Shown here piece after piece: positions 34,331-45,060 of a DNA stretch of 64,000 nucleotides. How positions within the stretch are numbered: position 1 is the stretch's first letter; the number at the start of each line of letters is the position of its first letter. Below the pieces are notes generated by a model. It ran no database searches. It was not told the DNA's origin and was given only the letters and a program-made list of their open reading frames with translations. The position numbers and the translations under genes are program-made. Origin of the DNA: Symsagittifera roscoffensis (taxonomy: Eukaryota > Xenacoelomorpha > Acoela > Convolutidae); contig NC_087066.1 of assembly GCF_963678635.1 (NCBI RefSeq), forward strand, positions 36,149,152 through 36,213,151, written 5' to 3'.

Positions 34331-37144
34331 ATGAATATCCTTGTTTACAATGTCAGAAGTATTCTTGGGTATCAACGGCGGACAACCTTCTCTAATGCTG
34401 TCCAAGTAAAAAACGGTTCCAAGTCATCTGCCTAACTGAAACCTGGTTGACAGAAAGCATCGGCGACGCTGCACTTTTTCTTACAAACTACGTTATTCAC
34501 CGAAATGACAGACCGAGTGACAAAGGCTTGACAAAACATGGTGGCGTACTCATAGCAGTAAACCGTAACATTCCAAGTAGCCAAATCAATTCCGCGTTTC
34601 AAGATTGTGTTATCATCCGCATATCACTGAACAAGACGATTTTAATATGCTGCATCTACAGCGCTCCTTCAAACAGTAACTACACATGGGGAATCTCAGA
34701 TCAAATCGAACTCCTAAAGTTCCTGAGGCGTAAGCAATTTGAACAAAGTGCAATTTGTTCGTATATAGTTGGAGATATAAATTTTAACTGTACATACTAG
34801 CCGTCAATGACTTCAACTTCTCTAGATGAGCAGTCAATCCTTGACGAACTTTGTGAGTCAAACTTGCAACAACTAATAAAACCCCTCAAGGAAAATCACT
34901 AGACCTTCTCCTTAGTAACAAACCGCAATTTGTCACCAGCGTAAAACTTGACAACCGTCTGAGTAGTCTATTCAGTTCCGACCCTTTGCCACTCCATGCC
35001 AAAGTCTTATTTGACTACCGAACTGTTCCTAAAAAGACACCAGCCATCAAAAAGACACCAGCCATAGATTTCGGCATTTTCGCGTACAAGAAAGCAAACT
35101 GGGATTCATTCGTCAACACCCCTTCCAACCATTTTGCTTGAGCAACGTTGAACTGATGCTCGATCATTGGTACGAGTGGTTATACGAAATACTACAGGAC
35201 CTGCTACCTATCACTACAAAACACATGTCTGAACTAGCTCCTTGGGTGGGAAGCGATTCCTCCAACCTTATCAAGAAATTACATACACTCCAACTTAAAA
35301 ATCAGCGAAAACCTACCCAATCGAACGAAGGCAAAATTGAAAATCTGCAAACTGAACTAACACTGACCCTTCAAAATGACCAACATCTCCACGAAAAAAT
35401 GCTTTTTGAGAATGGGAAATTTAGCGAAATACAACGATATCTGAAATCGATCACCATGTCTCGCTTGATCCCTTCAGAGATCTTCCTAGATCAAAAAATA
35501 GCCAATACAGACGCTCAAAAAGCTGAATTGTTTAACATAAATTTTCAATCAGTTTTCACACGAAACGCCAACGTTGGGAAAGCAGAACGACAAGATAACG
35601 TTCTTCTGAACAGTATCAATTTCACTATCGTTGAAATAGAAGATGCCCTGAACGAGCTGCACGTAAATAAGGCAAATGGACCAGACATGATTGGTAATAC
35701 TGTTCTGAAAAATCTCTCAAAATCACTATCAAAATCACTTCACTTACTGTTCAACTTGATCGCAAATAAGGCGATATTTCCAACAAAAAGGAAGATCAGC
35801 GAAATCACACCAATTTTCAAAGACGGGGATAAACAAGACGTATCAAATTACAGGCCGATCAGCCTGCTCTCAGTAGTGTCAAAACTGCTTGTGAAACTAT
35901 TATTTGATAAACTGGCCCCAATTGTCTACCCAACCCTAACACCAGACCAACAAGGTTTTAGACCTAAACCATTGACGATAACAAGCCTAATAGAGTATCT
36001 ACACGAGATATTAAGCTGCCTAGATTCGCCAAACTGCAACTACCTGAACACCTTCTACTTGGACTTTCAAAAGGCTTTTGACAAAGTCTCGCACGGAATC
36101 CTCATGGAGAAATTATCGACTTCTGGAATTAGAGGAAATTGTTTATCTCTGATACACAGCTACCTCTCGAACCGGAAGCAAACCGTGAGGCTGATTGACA
36201 CAATTTCCGGAGAGCTGGAAGTCTTCAGCGGTGTTCCCCAGGGCTCTATACTCGGGCTCCTTCTCTTCCTAGTCTTCATAAATGATCTACAGACGACTAC
36301 AAAATTGTTGGAGACAACCCTCTAACTCTCAACATAGATGTTAGGAGACTTTGGAGGTGGTGCGAGGAAAACTGCATGTCAATGAACCTGATGAAAACTA
36401 AAGACCTCTGTATCAAAGGATCAGCTTCGATTGCACTCCCCAGTTACAGCTTCGAAACCACTGAAGTAATGAAAGATCTGGGCATCCTGATAACCGACAC
36501 GCTCTCTTGGACGCAACACGCAAAAAAGAGGGCTGAAAAAGCCTTAAACGCTCTCTTCGTGCTCAAAAGGAATCTCTCAAAGGCGACTTTCGCGACCAGA
36601 AAAAACGCATATATCTGTTACGTTGTGCCAATTCTGTGCTACGGTTCAGCTATCTGGAAACCATCAAAAGGTGACATAGGAATCATAGAAAGTGTGCAGC
36701 GGAAAGCGATCTCGTGGATTTTCATGACAAGCAAAAGCCATATCTCCTATAAAGACAAACTCGTGAAAGTTAACATCCTTTCTTTGTCTCTATACCAAGA
36801 GCTTCATGTTGGACTGCTGTTTACAAAAATACTAGCTGGAAAAGTTGACATCGAGAAGCCATGTAAGCATCACTGACGTTGGAAACCGAAGAGCTCAAAT
36901 GACACGAAATTTCGTCTGCAAACAAATGCGTCTGAAGAAATTCGAGTTGGATTTCTGGTTTCGGGCATGTTGTCTTGCTAATTTGTACAACGAATACTTC
37001 AAATGTGACATTTTGTTTGACCCAGAATGCAAAAACAGACTTCTAGGAATGTACACAAACTTTTTCAAAACTCGCTACAACGAATCAGACACATGCACTT
37101 GGCGAATTTTATGCGAATGCAACAACTGTAGAGACATGAAGTAA
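34331..37144 (+). pseudogene. Element 1 ORF2: AP endonuclease and reverse transcriptase, lacking the catalytic DD box
   Basis: MNILVYNVRSI opens the endonuclease, followed after a frameshift by LTETWLTES, GGVLIAVNR and IVGDINFN (the GDFN motif). RT runs from 35138: GPDMIGNTVLKNL, NYRPISLLSVVSKL, FYLDFQKAFDKVSHGIL (motif A) and FSGVPQGSILG (motif B). Right after FINDLQTTTK (36300) the frame breaks and resumes at VGDNPLTLNID, so the F/YADD box and its neighbours are deleted. The thumb (WTQHAKKRAEKALNAL, CYVVPILCYGSAIW) and C-terminal Cys motif follow. It cannot encode an active enzyme. Confidence 0.85.
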
Positions 37145-37290
37145 CTTAGACTTATAACTAAAAAGTAAACTTTGAACAATGCAATGACTGGGTTTTATGC
37201 GAACCCTTGGATTATATTCCTAAATCCTTTGTTATTATTTTTATTATTATTATGATTATTATTATTATTATCACACTATAAATAGCATTG

Positions 37291-38400
37291 TTTCACTAAC
37301 TTAGCCTAATTGTTGTGATAAACTTATTAAATAGTTTCAGATAGATGGAGTAGTCCGGGGCAGCGGATGAGGCTCCCGTCTACTCTTCCGAAATTGAAAT
37401 GGAATCGCAGAAAGGACGACGCAGTCTTGACTCACGGCCTAAAAAGTACTATCCAACCATCGAAGAGATGAAGCGTTTTGACACCAAAGAAGTCAATCGT
37501 CATCTCTGTAACATTCGCCCGGAAGTACATATCGACGGAAAATAAAGCTAGATTCTAAAACGACTGGCCAGCGTCTAAACACAGCTCTACATGCTTTTCA
37601 CCGTCTCTGCCAAAGCCAATTCTTTTGGTGGTCTTTCTAATATCGGGTTGACAAAAAAAACATTATTGTTTCCTGCTTCGATCAGAATGCTCTAATTAAC
37701 TTTTTTATATGCAAAAAAAGTGAGCTCATGTCTGGGTCTCAGTATCCCCAGAACACGAGGTCTCTCCTAAAATCAGCGCAACTACTCATATATTATATTA
37801 CGATTGTTTTTGCTCAGTAGATAAAGATCATCATCTCCATCAAAGATGGATCAGTCCTTTTCCCCAACTCCTAGCTTCTCAATATCTGAAAACGAATTTG
37901 GTTTTAATTAAATTCAAATCGAGACATTCGGGGAAGCTGAACGTTTTCTATAAAACAGTTCAAGTCCCGATCTCTAGACCCTTCCGGATTCTGGAATCCG
38001 GAGAAAAAACACTCTTATTTATTCTCGGATAGCTGGACTTGTCGTCCCAACACCCTTCCTGCTTCTTGTGAACTGCTCGGTAACGATTGTAGCGGCCCAA
38101 CCGTTACAACTCGGAGTGGTTTCTGACAATTTCTAACCTCAATTTCAATCTTCTGCCGTTTTTTCGTAGTTGTTGTCACTGAGACTACTGTTGTTCTGAT
38201 TTCGCCGTCTGTGTGCGAAATAGTAAAATGTTATGTGTCGTTCATGTCCCAATTGAAATTTTAAAATTTAGCATGTCAGTCAAAACTAACCCTTCCCGAT
38301 TTGTCTGATCGTTTAATTAACGTCACTAATTCATCAAAACCATCAATTCTCCCGGTCAGATGCTCCAATAAAATTTCGAATGCGAAACTGCATTTTTACC
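37291..38400 (+). other. Stretch between the two LINEs, possibly the 5' part of element 2
   Basis: Begins with the 38 bases shared with 24859-24897. It contains a short protein-like frame (about 37390-37545, RPKKYYPTIEEMKRFDTKEV) of unknown origin. If element 1 inserted within element 2, this would be element 2's 5' region, but the boundary cannot be seen. Confidence 0.4.
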
Positions 38401-38428
38401 ATTCTGGTCGAATGTCACACTCAACAAG

Positions 38429-39150
38429 ATGAATAGGAACTCAAAAATCTGCCTGCTACGAGAAATAATCTTCCAGATGAGAATCGATCGTGAGAGAGGC
38501 ATAAGAATTGAAGAGATATTTCTTGAAGTGAAGAAAGTTATCCGAGATTCTTTTGTCGAAAACAACGACCAAGTGCAAAGTCAAGAATTCGTGAATGGAG
38601 TTAAGTCAGCAGTCGAACAAGCAGTTACCATCTGTAGAGTGAAAAACACGGGCGGAACCGCTTTTGCTGCTGCCGTACTAGCTCCATTGCGCCAACCAAT
38701 GGAGTCAAATCAGCATCAAATCAGAATAAATGATATCCCCGAAAGTGACTCCAAAATCAGAACTGAAGTCTTTAACTATCAATCTGATGATCTCAATAAA
38801 GTTATGAAATTCCTTGGCGAGGACCGACAATAACAGACATGAAAAGACTGTGGCGAACCTCGCCCGACCACAACAGACCTAGAACTTTTCTGATTACATT
38901 CCATAACCCGTGGGATGTTCGAAAAGTCTTGGCTAAAGCTGCCATCCTGAGAGAGTACAAAGAACGAAAAGTTTTCATCTCGAAGTCTATGAACCGCGAT
39001 GAACGACAAATTGAAGACCAATTTCTCAAGAAATGACGCGAGTTGATCAACAACAATGTCAACCCACGAACAATAAAAATCAAGTTTCCAAGACTTTTTG
39101 TCGACGACAAAGAATTCATTATGAATGACGAAAACAACCCTGAGGAATGA
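38429..39150 (+). pseudogene. Element 2 ORF1 remnant
   Basis: The first frame (38429-38833) ends SDDLNKVMKFLGEDRQ and is followed after a shift by RPRTFLITFHNPWDVRKVL, AAILREYKERKVFIS and NRDERQIEDQFLKK, the usual pattern of the nucleic-acid-binding end of LINE ORF1. It then runs through a stop into RTIKIKFPRLFVDDKEF. No zinc finger is preserved here. Confidence 0.65.
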
Positions 39151-39179
39151 TGACTAGAGAAATCTCCGATTCAGATACT

Positions 39180-42027
39180 TACAATGAACTTAAGAAGTCT
39201 TCTCACCAGAGAACGGAGATTCACATTTGCCAACGCAATCAATGCACATTCCTATGATATCTTCTGTGTCAGTGAGAGCGGGCTCACACCCGATATGAAA
39301 AACTCTGAACTATTTTTTACCGAACTTTAGAATTTTCCGAGCCGACCGTCAAACAAGAAATGGGAACTCGGCTCATGGAGGAGTTTTGATTGGGATAAGA
39401 CATTTTTATCACTTCGAACAAGTTTATATTGCCTCTACTGAAGACTTTTTGTCATCCTCCTACGTATGTGTCTCTGTTTCTCTCAGGGATTGCAAGTTGT
39501 TAGTGTGCTGTGTGTACAACCCACCCAAGGACAGTCCCTACCGACTATCGAATGTCTCAGTCAAACTTTTTTTGAGCACAGTATGCATCCTGGAATCATA
39601 CAATCATGTTCTCATCACTAGAGATTGGAACCTGCCTAAGACAGATTGAAGCCTCTACTCTTCAACGGACGACTAAGAAGATGAAACAAACCGTCATATG
39701 AACTCACTGATGCTACGCCAGCTAGTAACAGAACCAACCCGTGAATCAACAACTCTGGATCTTGTACTAATCAAATCACTGCACCAAACTGATGATGTCT
39801 TGATTGATGAATCATTTGAAAAATCAATTCCGCTCTCAGACCATAGACCGATTAAATCAACCTGGCTTTGCAGTGGAACTCCAACAACGAATGAGAGGCG
39901 ATCCAAAACTTACAGTTTCACAAACTGTGACTGCGACGACGTAAAGAATATGATATTGGAACACCCTTTAGCCTTATTTGCTACAGTAATATTGACAAAC
40001 TAGTAGATCAAACGTACGACTGGATCTTTAATATCATTGATGCCTCCGTGCCAGTCAGATCAAATCACCATGCCCAACTCAGTCCTTGGGTAACTGGTCG
40101 CACCTCCAACGTTCTGAAAAAGCTTAGTAGGGCTGAAAAACACAAAAAGAGAGACCCTAAAATTCTATCTCTGAGAAAAGAAGCTGCCTTGTGCCTGGAT
40201 GAAGACAGAGTGGAATATGAAAACAAGCTTTTTTCTGGAAGAAACACTGGATCAAATTTCAAATACACGAAGAGTTTGAAGAAAGACAGCCAATTACCTT
40301 CAAACATCAGTTGGAATGAAGTGTCTGCCGACAGTAATCTCCGCAAAACAAATCTGTTTAATGACTACTTCATCAGTGTGTTCACTCGCAACACTTTGGA
40401 TGTACAAGTGGGGGAGTCAGAATCCCAACTATCTGATAAAAGAGTTGGCAGTGATTATCAAATCAATAAAGTTGTAGTATATAATTTTCTCTCTAATTTG
40501 GACATAACCAGGAGTCGCGGTGAAGACCAACTTCCACCAGTGTTCTCGCGCAAATTAGCAACCGAGCTAACTCCTTCAGTTTTCAACGTGTTCCGGAATA
40601 TTCACAGGTTGGACACGTTTCCCAAAAAATGGAAACTAGGCATTGTCAGTCCTGTTTTCAAGAAAAGGAAAAAGTCCGAGATTTCGAACTATCGCCCTGT
40701 TACTCTTCTGAATATTGTTTCGAAGTGTCTTGAGAAAATTGTTTTTTTTTGCAAATTGCCGACCATTTCATCAAGTATGTCAACTCAGCCCAGTTCGGTT
40801 TTCTGCCTCGTAAATCTGTCATTCTTCAACTATTACATTGCCTGAACTACATTTATGCCTCAATATCCGAAAAAGACATTGTTTCGTGCCTAGTATTGTT
40901 CGAATTTTCTAAAGCTTTCGATAAAATCAGCCACACAGTTCTTCTATAGAAAATCAGATACATTGGGATAGAAGGCAAATTTTTCAAGATTCTAAGAAGC
41001 TAACTTACAAACAGACCTCAGAGAGTTCGCATCAATGGTATTTTGTCGGCTGTTCGCTTAGTGCTGAGTGTTGTTCCCCAAGGCTCACTGTCGGGTCCAA
41101 TTCTGTTTTTATTTTTCATCAATGACCTCCCTGATAAAATATTTAATTCTGTTAATTTTATCGTTGCTGACGACTTGAAAACTTTTTTCGACAAATCCCC
41201 CGATTTGTTCCATCTGTTTACCGCGGATGTTGATAGACTGAGTACTTGGTCTAAGGAAAATCGGTTGCCTTTTAATATTTCAAAATGTTGTGTAATAGAT
41301 TTTAAGAATTGTTACCCCTGCGACATTACCTTCTGCAATACAACTTTCGACTTAGTCTCATCAGTGAACTATCTCGGACTACAAATCAACATCACTTTGT
41401 CGTTAAAGAAAAAGTTAACTAAAGCAAATGCAACATTCTTCCAGCAGTGTCAGTCATCTTCTCTCCCGCAGGTGAAGCTCCACTGGTACAAAACACTTCT
41501 CATGCCTATCATTTTATATGCTTCTCAATGCTGGTCTCCAAACAAATCGGACTTGAAGCAACTAGAAACCTTCCAGGAACGAGTTGTCAGATGGATGCTC
41601 CCTGGCACACCGTACCGAGAAGCAATCAGTTCCCTTGGCATCTTACCATTGCGTACTTTGCCGTTTTGACTGACTTTTCACTCTTTCAAAAGTTGTCAGT
41701 GGACTATATGACGCTGATCTCACCAGTTGTTTTCCTGCGCACCCAGTGGCTCACGACGCACAGCATACCTTTACTGTTTGATATCCCGATCATTAAGCTC
41801 GGGCGCCAGCGCAACAGATTTTGGTATAGAACGCCATGGAGAGCCAACAGAATAGCAAACGTTATCGACATCAGAACCTATCGCATGACTTGAAGTATCG
41901 TCTACTCAAACTCATGTGGTCGTTTTTCCACAGTCACTATGATGAACTCAGTCCATGTACCTGGATATTGTTATGTTATTGCTCCAATTGCAGAGATCGA
42001 CACACTGATCTCTCGGGACTCAATTGA
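39180..42027 (+). pseudogene. Element 2 ORF2: AP endonuclease and reverse transcriptase
   Basis: The endonuclease keeps CVSESGLT (for ETWL), GGVLIGI, LVCCVYNPP, the damaged RDWNLP (for GDFN) and an intact SDHRPI. RT pieces: SRGEDQLPPVFSRKL, NYRPVTLLNIVSKCLEKI, LFEFSKAFDKISHTVLL (motif A), SVVPQGSLSGPILF (motif B) and FIVADDLKTFF (catalytic ADD kept), then the thumb (WYKTLLMPIILYASQCWSP) and the C-terminal CTWILLCYCSNCR. At least five frameshifts or stops. Confidence 0.8.
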
Positions 42028-42097
42028 CTTGATTTATCTACGGGACTAACAGTCCCCTCATTTACGTTGAAAATCTAAACCCAATATAATAATCATA

Positions 42098-42437
42098 TTT
42101 AAATCTAATTTTTTTGAAACAGAAGGAAAAAAAACACAAAAAACGCCATATCTCGAAAATTAAATCGATCCGAGCATTCATACTTGGACCCTAGATTTGC
42201 AATTTTTGAGTGTAAGACCCGGATAGCAGTCCACTAGAGGGTTGAAAAAATTAAATTCGGTTAATTTTTTGTTTCTAAGTTTTTAGAGAAAAAAAATGTA
42301 AAATCATAACAAACGCTATATCTCGAAAGCCATAAGGACTTGAGCAGTCATAACTGGACGCCAGATTCACATTCCTTGAGTGTATCCTGATAGCACTCCA
42401 CTTAGGAGTTGGGAGATTCATGTTCGGGTAATTTTCT
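42098..42437 (+). repeat. 169-bp satellite, right-hand remainder
   Basis: GCCATATCTCG at 42145 and GCTATATCTCG at 42315 are 170 bp apart, with the same landmarks and orientation as 31800-32545. It begins directly after the LINE tail and ends where the minus-strand LINE tail starts. Confidence 0.88.
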
Positions 42438-42444
42438 TATATCT

Positions 42445-44340
42445 TATTTTTTTTTATTGAAAAAGGTCAATTAAAGTGGGCCCTTCCGTCATGCGACGGT
42501 ACGTGCATGATTTTGATAGGGCCGTACCAACGCTATTTAAAAATATCGGCAAAAAATTTATGAATAAATCAAGTTGATATTAATGCATCAAGAGAATTGT
42601 CAATTAAAATTTACCCTCCTCAATTATAGCACAGAATTGTCTGTGTTGGATGTATTTTCAAGATTTTTGCACCCCTAAGGCAGAGGATTGCACTCCTCAG
42701 AATTGCAAAACTTATTTTTGTTCTTTGTTACGTCTTTATGTCAAACTCGGACATAATTTTTTTTTGTGTCCGAGTTTGATTCGTTCCGTTTTTCGCTTAG
42801 TTTCTCTGCTAAATTCTGGATGTGTTTTGTAGAGCCTGGTGCTGCTCCTCCGGTACACGCAAACATTAGTGGAACAAAGCTGCTGTGTTCCACATCCAGA
42901 ACTCTTTGATGGTATGTTAATGTTTTGACACTCTCATAATATTTGTAGTCGCCAGATATAGTTTTAGGGCAGAATTTAGCATGAGGGTTGAAAAATTTTA
43001 CATCAAAAAAGCTTCGGCTAAATTGGCCTCCCCAGAGTCCATTTGCCTTGATGTCAAGTTGAGGGTCATCTTCAGTAGTGGTTGCTTTGTTGTGAAAGCT
43101 TTCAACATCATTGGCATACTTCGTCCAGGAGTGTCGCAAAGGTATCGCGAATTTCATTATATCTTAGGTGAGTGTATTCACCTTTGGGACATGGTAGAGA
43201 GTGGGTCAGTGTGAACGGTTGTCCACATGAGCATGTATGTGGGGTGTTTGGTATTTTACATCCATATCTCAAATGTAATTCATCTTAAACTCTGATTTGC
43301 TGAGGGAAAAATTGTGTTTTTTAAGGGCAACACGCTTAGCCAGTTCAATGCTCCTTTCTGTGACGCTTGATTTAATCTCAGTTTTTTTATGAGCAATTTT
43401 CCATAACTTTTGCCTTTTGAGAGTGTGATGTTCTGTCTCTCAGTTTTAATTTTTTTATTTATCAGAGTTTGTTCCGTTTCAGCTATTTTTGGATCACTGT
43501 TTTCTAACGGATCACAAATGCAGTTCGAAAATCAACCCTGAAAACGCACGGAAGCCACGGTCCCTCAGGTCTAGTTGCGTGCGAATAAAGAAGGATAATA
43601 ACTCACTTCAACAAGAAATCCATTGCGCTTTGCACAACAATTGCTAAACTATCCTATACAATAGCGAGTAAAGTTCTCCCCCATGAAAACCTAATGGCGT
43701 ACAACTCTTGTCGCCTGATACCTCTGGACAAAAATCAAGGGTTACGGCCCATTGGTATACGCGAAGTTCTGAGAAGAATAATTGGCAAAACAATCACCCA
43801 AAGTAGAAAGCCAGACTTAAAAATCTCGGAAAAAACTGTCCAACTCTGCTTAGGCCAGAAAAGTGGAATCGAGTAATCTATCCACAGCTTGAAGAACGAA
43901 ATTGAGAAACCGGAAATAGACGCCATACTACTTATTGATGCAGAAAATGCCTTCAGCTCGCTCAATAGAGAAATCTCTCTAAAAAAAGTAGAAATCCTTT
44001 GTCCGGCACTACATCATGCGCTGGACAACTCATAAAAACATCCCTCAAATCTATATGTCAATAACACTGTTTTGACATCTACCGAAGGCACAACGCAAGG
44101 TGATCCCCTCGCAATGGCCCTGTACGGAATTGATATAATCCCACTGATTGAGCTCCTGCAAAAACCAAGTGGCACCCAAAAATGATACGCAGATGATGGG
44201 AGCGCTGCAGATGATCTTAAGAGTCTCCGCGCAATACTGGACAACTTGGATTGCACGGAAAGGCTTTCGATTACAATGGTAGATGGTTTTAGAGTCCTTG
44301 GATCGGTTATAGGAACACCATCAGCATGCGACAAATACAT
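42445..44340 (-). mobile_element. LINE copy with inverted 5' segment (twin-priming structure)
   Basis: On the minus strand the 3' part (43519-42445) reads in sense: NITLSKGKSYGKLL, LNQASQKGALNWLSVLPLK, the zinc knuckle CKIPNTPHTCSCGQPF..H..PCPKG, then LDIKANGLWGGQFSR, FFDVKFFNPHAKFCPK, VLDVEHSSFVPLMFACTGG and EKLSEKRNES, and an A-rich 3' tail. The part that belongs upstream, the RT (43520-44340), lies in the opposite orientation with its N-terminal end at the junction. That order (inverted upstream piece, then sense downstream piece) is what twin-primed reverse transcription gives. About 300 bp of the middle are missing at the junction. Confidence 0.8.
43520..44340 (+). pseudogene. RT segment of endonuclease-domain LINE, copy 1
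   Basis: Contains CRLIPLDKNQGLRPIGIREV, LRRIIGKTITQ, QLCLGQKSGIE, ILLIDAENAFSSLNREISL (motif A), TTEGTTQGDPLAMALYGIDI (motif B) and YADDGSAADDLKS (catalytic box intact), but with three in-frame stops also found in copy 2, one of them a TGA directly before YADD. Compared with 49316-50220 it lacks about 86 bp near 44275. Confidence 0.85.
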
Positions 44341-44344
44341 ATCG

Positions 44345-44700
44345 GTGGGTTTTTGGTACCGCTCAAGTGACGTGGTTTCGTGAGTCCACGTTTTAATTTA
44401 AATCTTTAAAGAGTCAAATTAATCCAGTGCAACTGAAAGATCCCAGATGGATTGGGCCGGGGGAGGCAGATTCTGAGTTTCTGAGCTATCAACCTATGAT
44501 GGTAGTGTAACGGTTCACCATGGTTGTGACGGCTAATGGATTATCTGGGTTCGATTCCGGAGAGTTAGCATTAGAAACGGCTATTACATCCAAGGAAGGC
44601 AGCAGGCTTGCAAATGACCCACTCTTCGCATGAGGAGGTAGTGGCGAGAGATATAAAGATAAGAGCCTTAAAAGTCTGTAATCAGAATGGAAAACATGCA
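44345..44700 (+). pseudogene. Decayed 18S rRNA fragment
   Basis: From about 44480 the sequence follows eukaryotic 18S rRNA: CTATCAACC..GATGGTAGTGTAACGG, GGGTTCGATTCCGGAGAG, AGAAACGGCTATTACATCCA, AGGAAGGCAGCAGGC, GCAAATGACCCACTC and GAGGAGGTAGTGGCGA, then GTCTGTAATCAGAATGG. Weaker similarity (GCCGGGGGAGGCAGATTC) reaches back to about 44430 and possibly 44345. Many substitutions relative to the consensus and the lack of flanking rRNA make this a relic. The apparent Pol III B box here is the normal 18S sequence, not a tRNA. Confidence 0.85.
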
Positions 44701-45060
44701 AAAATGGTGTTTAGTTAACATTTTCCATCCGTTACGCTCATCTTTCGCTTAGAAAAAAATTACCTTGCCTTTAAATCTGACAAGGTGTGGAAACGTTCTT
44801 TTCACTTTTAGAAAATTAGAGTGTTCAAAGCATTTTTTAAGATTGAATGGTCAAGCATGGAACGAATCTTCAGGATTAGCCCCGACCCAAGTTTGAAAGA
44901 AAAAGAAGAAGTGCAAAAACTAGTTATGAGAAAAAAAAATTGTTTAAAAGGGAGAATTTTATTCATCTTTTTCGAGGCTAGCAAAATATAAAAGTAAAAA
45001 AAGCAGAGGGGCGTGAAAAATAAGTTTCTGGTACTTACACAATCAAAAAATTAGGAGTTG
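44701..45060. other. Intergenic, nothing recognised
   Basis: AT-rich DNA between the rRNA fragment and the next RT relic. Confidence 0.4.

Larger units (their letters stand above)
32560..37290 (+). mobile_element. Jockey-superfamily LINE (CR1/L2-like), element 1
   Basis: Nearly full-length but decayed, with two reading-frame regions: ORF1 (32777-34318) and ORF2 (34331-37144), then a 3' end with TTATTATTATT repeats (37215-37275), as expected for this superfamily. It inserted, together with element 2, into the 169-bp satellite. The C-terminal signature CTWRILCECNNCR is shared with element 2 (CTWILLCYCSNCR), so both belong to one family. Confidence 0.85.
38400..42097 (+). mobile_element. Jockey-superfamily LINE, element 2
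   Basis: Same family as element 1, with ORF1 (38429-39150) and ORF2 (about 39180-42027) in order. It ends with an AATATAATAATCAT tail at about 42097, where the satellite resumes. Frameshifts and stops throughout. Confidence 0.8.

Noticed and set aside
44500-44575. Looks like a tRNA or tRNA-derived SINE (perfect GGTTCGATTCC B box)
   Set aside because: The surrounding 200 bases follow 18S rRNA, where this word occurs naturally.
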